From an uncultured Roseateles sp. (GTDB lineage Bacteria; Pseudomonadota; Gammaproteobacteria; Burkholderiales; Burkholderiaceae), in the NCBI GenBank assembly GCA_946886855.1, contig CAMPJJ010000113.1, forward strand, positions 1-16,153: DNA of 16,153 bases, read 5' to 3'. Shown here in pieces: positions 14,457-16,153 of the stretch (position 1 is its first letter; each line of letters begins with the position of its first letter). Made by a program: the position numbers and the translations under genes. The notes under the pieces are model-generated. The model made no database searches. It had not been told where the DNA came from and saw only the letters and a list, made by a program, of their open reading frames with translations.

Positions 14457-14777
14457 ATGAAACGCTTTCTCGCTGCGACAGCGCTTGGCGCGCTTGCACT
14501 GAGCGCAAACGCACAACCTTGGGACGGCTCCGCCGTGGGCAAGGTGAAAACGCTCGACGTGACGGCCTCCGAGAACTTCGGATTCCGCGTCTACCTGGAA
14601 GGGCAGGCCATGTGCACCGGCGGCCCGAGCTGGGCCTATGTGAACGGTTCCGACCCGAGCTACAAGAGCTACATGTCTCTGTTGATGCTGGCGAGAGCCA
14701 TGGACAAGACCGTGCTCATCTATTCGCAGCGTACCGGGGACTACTGCAAGATCGGCTACGTGTCGATGCAGCCCTGA
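14457..14777 (+). CDS. Small secreted cysteine protein, array member 2
   Basis: This is a 106-residue exported protein with a clean Sec signal peptide (MKRFLAATALGALALSANA, cut after A19 before QPW). The ATG at 14457 is preceded by AGAAGGA. The mature protein starts with VGKVKTLDV, has C53 and W59, then a LLMLARAMDKTV helix-strand unit, and C97 near the end. C53, W59, the ARAM motif at 79-82 and V86 fall at identical residue numbers in the next gene's product, so the two are clear paralogues despite low overall identity. C53 and C97 probably form one disulfide. The function is unknown. It could be a toxin inhibitor, a binding subunit or a secreted accessory factor. Confidence 0.8.
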   Translation: MKRFLAATALGALALSANAQPWDGSAVGKVKTLDVTASENFGFRVYLEGQAMCTGGPSWAYVNGSDPSYKSYMSLLMLARAMDKTVLIYSQRTGDYCKIGYVSMQP

Positions 14778-14819
14778 GTCGACGCCGTCGAAGCAGAAAG
14801 AACAAGGGGAGGAGTCACC

Positions 14820-15146
14820 ATGGTCAAAGTCATCGCCACTGCATTGCTGGCGTTCGCCGCGCTCGCGCCGGCTCACGCCGGCAGCCAGGTCGGGAAGATC
14901 AAGTCGCTGACGATTCGCGCGTCGGACGGGCTCGTGTACTTCGTGCTCGACGGTCAGCTCAACGAGCGACCGGCCTGCGCGCTTGGCAGCTACTGGATGA
15001 TCCGGGCCGAGGACTCTCCCGCAGGCAAGCGGCAGTTGGCCACCTTGTTGACTGCGCGCGCGATGGGGCAACCGGTGACGGTCATCGGATTCAACACCTG
15101 CACGCGCTGGGCCGATGGCGAGGACGTCAACGAGCTGTACCTCTGA
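14820..15146 (+). CDS. Small secreted cysteine protein, array member 3
   Basis: This is a 108-residue exported protein with a strong ribosome binding site (AGGGGAGGAG, 14805-14814) 5 bases before the ATG. The signal peptide runs to A20 (LAPAHA/GS). The mature part begins QVGKIKSLTI, then a YFVLDGQ strand, C53, W59, a LLTARAMGQPVTV unit and C94, and ends NELYL. It is the closest relative of array member 2 (same C53/W59/ARAM/V86 register). The predicted order is two or three strands, a Cys/Trp strand, one helix, then two strands. This resembles an OB-fold of the AB5 B-subunit type; that is an inference from order only. The next gene follows after 7 bases. Confidence 0.8.
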   Translation: MVKVIATALLAFAALAPAHAGSQVGKIKSLTIRASDGLVYFVLDGQLNERPACALGSYWMIRAEDSPAGKRQLATLLTARAMGQPVTVIGFNTCTRWADGEDVNELYL

Positions 15147-15153
15147 TAGAGCC

Positions 15154-15519
15154 GTGAATCACAAGCACCCGATGATCTTCCGGAACATTCTGGGCGCGGC
15201 CACTGTCGCATGCACGCTAATGCTTGCGCCGACGGCGCACGCCAACTCGTACGTGACCACCGGCAAAATCGGAGTGACGCGCGGCCACACGCCGAAGGTG
15301 CAGGCCAACGGCGTGCAAGGTGTGACCGCATTCAAGTTGAGCGTCGCGTTCGAGGGGCGGTGCCAGTGGCTCATCGTCGAGGCCGGTGACCTCAACACGC
15401 TCGCGCACCTGCTCAGCGCCAAGAACAAGGACCGCACCGTCACCGTCTACTACGACGACGAACGGTCGGTCCCTTGGGGAGATACGGCGTCCTGCTACCT
15501 CACGGCGCTTGATCATTGA
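15154..15519 (+). CDS. Small secreted cysteine protein, array member 4
   Basis: This is a 121-residue exported protein if started at GTG 15154 (weak GATAGAG upstream, only 7 bases after the previous stop, so possibly translated by coupling). ATG 15172 is an alternative that still keeps the signal peptide (NILGAATVACTLMLAPTAHA, cut before NSY). The mature part has TGKIGV at the N-terminus, like its neighbours, then C70-QWL, LAHLLSAKNKDRTVTVYY and C114 near the C-terminus. The Cys/Trp spacing and the LLSAK-x-x-D-R-x-V/I unit are closest to the inverted gene at 15590-15925. It is the last gene of the plus-strand array and converges on that gene across 70 non-coding bases. Confidence 0.75.
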   Translation: MNHKHPMIFRNILGAATVACTLMLAPTAHANSYVTTGKIGVTRGHTPKVQANGVQGVTAFKLSVAFEGRCQWLIVEAGDLNTLAHLLSAKNKDRTVTVYYDDERSVPWGDTASCYLTALDH

Positions 15520-15589
15520 TCTATGGCAATCAGAGGCGCCGACGCTGGGCCGGCTCAGACTTCGCGTGCTGGACCACGCGCTGATCGCC

Positions 15590-15925
15590 TCAGTTCAGCA
15601 TCATGTAGCCGGGAGATGTGTACACAGGATTCTTCTCGCTGCAGGTGGTCAAGCCGTTCCAGTAGAACGTGATTGAACGGTCCGCCACCTTGGCCGACAG
15701 CAACATCGCCAGCGCATTCTTGTTCTTCTCTGGCGTGCCCCATTTGATTTGGCACCAGGCACCATTGCAGGTGTTGTCGGTCTGGAAGTAGATGTCGCCG
15801 TTCTCGTGAAGGATCGCTTGCGAGATCTTCTCGGTGCAGTGCACGCCGGCGCTCGCCAGGGGTGCGTGGAGTGATGCCGTCAAGACCATTGCGACGGTCA
15901 AGCCTTGCGTCAATGCGCGTTTCAT
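15590..15925 (-). CDS. Small secreted cysteine protein, inverted array member 5
   Basis: This is a 111-residue exported protein on the minus strand. The start was placed at 15925 because an AAAGGGAG purine tract precedes it and a Sec signal peptide follows directly (ALTQGLTVAMVLTASLHAPLASA, cut after A26). The mature part has four cysteines (C30, C53, C58, C95), a CTEKISQAILHENGDIYF strand pair, a WCQIKWGTPE segment, LAMLLSAKVADRSITFYW and the ending GYMMLN. It belongs to the same family as the four plus-strand genes, but in inverted orientation. Minus-strand codons stay open upstream into the LacI-like fragment, but that extension has no signal and is not taken as part of the gene. A short GCCCG/CGGGC stem (15948-15962) lies in its leader. 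Confidence 0.8.
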   Translation of the reverse strand: MKRALTQGLTVAMVLTASLHAPLASAGVHCTEKISQAILHENGDIYFQTDNTCNGAWCQIKWGTPEKNKNALAMLLSAKVADRSITFYWNGLTTCSEKNPVYTSPGYMMLN

Positions 15926-16024
15926 GGACTCCCTTTCCTGGGTGCACGCCCGTTGATCGGGCTGTATGGATGAACCGATCGGATTCTGGCAAAAACCTGC
16001 CCCCACGCGGCGAACGGGACAAGT

Positions 16025-16153
16025 TGAAACGACGACGGTGCCGTTGAGGATGCGTGAGACGGTGCTCGGCGAGACCCCGCTGACTTCGGCCTCCATGCCT
16101 GACCTGCTCGGCATTTCCGAGACAGTAATTCCTAGAAGACGGCGGGTTGCAGG
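16025..16153 (-). pseudogene. Degenerate fragment with LacI-type helix-turn-helix
   Basis: The minus strand at 16025-16078 encodes GVSPSTVSRILNGTVVVS, a near-perfect match to the DNA-recognition and hinge-proximal part of LacI-family regulators (GVSxxTVSRVLNG...VS). The preceding first helix is not recognisable as the usual TIxDVAxxA pattern, and nothing after VVVS resembles a LacI core domain. The frame runs on into unrelated sequence and then the secreted-protein gene. The best reading is a truncated remnant. The fragment is cut by the window edge, so its upstream extent is unknown. Confidence 0.5.

Noticed and set aside
15563..15580. CGCGTG/CACGCG hairpin between the convergent genes as a terminator
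   Set aside because: It is only six pairs with a 6-base loop and no T tract on either side; it could arise by chance in this composition.
15926..16114. Extended start of the inverted secreted protein at 16114
   Set aside because: The extension consists of the LacI-like fragment plus low-meaning codons and would place the signal peptide internally. The start at 15925 has a ribosome binding site and a standard signal peptide.
1..16153. CRISPR arrays, tRNA or rRNA genes, insertion sequences
   Set aside because: No regular spacer repeats, cloverleaf-like sequences, rRNA signatures or transposase motifs were found on either strand.

Overview
The window is high-GC, gene-dense DNA from a Gram-negative bacterium. 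The type II secretion genes, Sec signal peptides and GC-rich codon use suggest a betaproteobacterium of the order Burkholderiales (Roseateles/Mitsuaria-like). That placement is an inference from style, not a search. All supported genes but the last run on the + strand. No tRNA, rRNA, CRISPR array or transposase gene was seen.

Region 1 (about 1-5575) is part of a type II secretion (general secretion pathway) operon. It holds three pseudopilin-like genes, the third a classical gspG, then gspF (inner-membrane platform), gspE (ATPase), and two small genes that resemble GspL/PilM and GspM/PilN assembly proteins. The genes overlap by a few bases or sit close together. The secretin, prepilin peptidase and other parts are not in the window and may lie upstream.

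Region 2 (5576-5902) is non-coding. It holds a candidate operator (palindrome CCCCC-TTGT-GGGGG plus a TAGTGxG direct repeat), followed by three consecutive stem-loops in the probable mRNA leader.

Region 3 (5903-13502) is a pair of very large exported proteins. The first has an SpvB/TcaC-type N-terminal domain, six DxNxDGxxD calcium-binding FG-GAP motifs and a TcdB-middle-like region. The second is an RHS/YD-repeat protein. Together they resemble the TcB and TcC halves of a Tc toxin cocoon, but each has its own Sec signal peptide and ribosome binding site. The RHS core ends at a DPTGY motif. The polymorphic C-terminal tip ends in a metzincin-like zinc protease with HEVGHHLGLVQH and an SVMY Met-turn. 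The usual HExxHxxGxxH spacing is stretched by one residue.

Region 4 (13513-15925) starts 10 bases after the toxin with a small two-membrane-segment protein, the best candidate immunity protein. Four tandem genes and one inverted gene follow, all encoding small secreted cysteine-containing proteins of one divergent family. The order of conserved elements recalls the OB-fold B subunits of AB5 toxins, which is a testable inference. The toxin tip, immunity candidate and next intergenic region are visibly poorer in GC than the flanks, as expected for an exchanged toxin cassette. At the right edge, on the minus strand, lies a degenerate fragment of a LacI-type helix-turn-helix, possibly marking the border of inserted DNA.

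Working model (inference): Sec exports the TcB/TcC-like pair to the periplasm, and the adjacent type II system may carry it across the outer membrane. The metzincin tip would be the toxic cargo, the membrane protein its immunity, and the small-protein array either further inhibitors or binding subunits.
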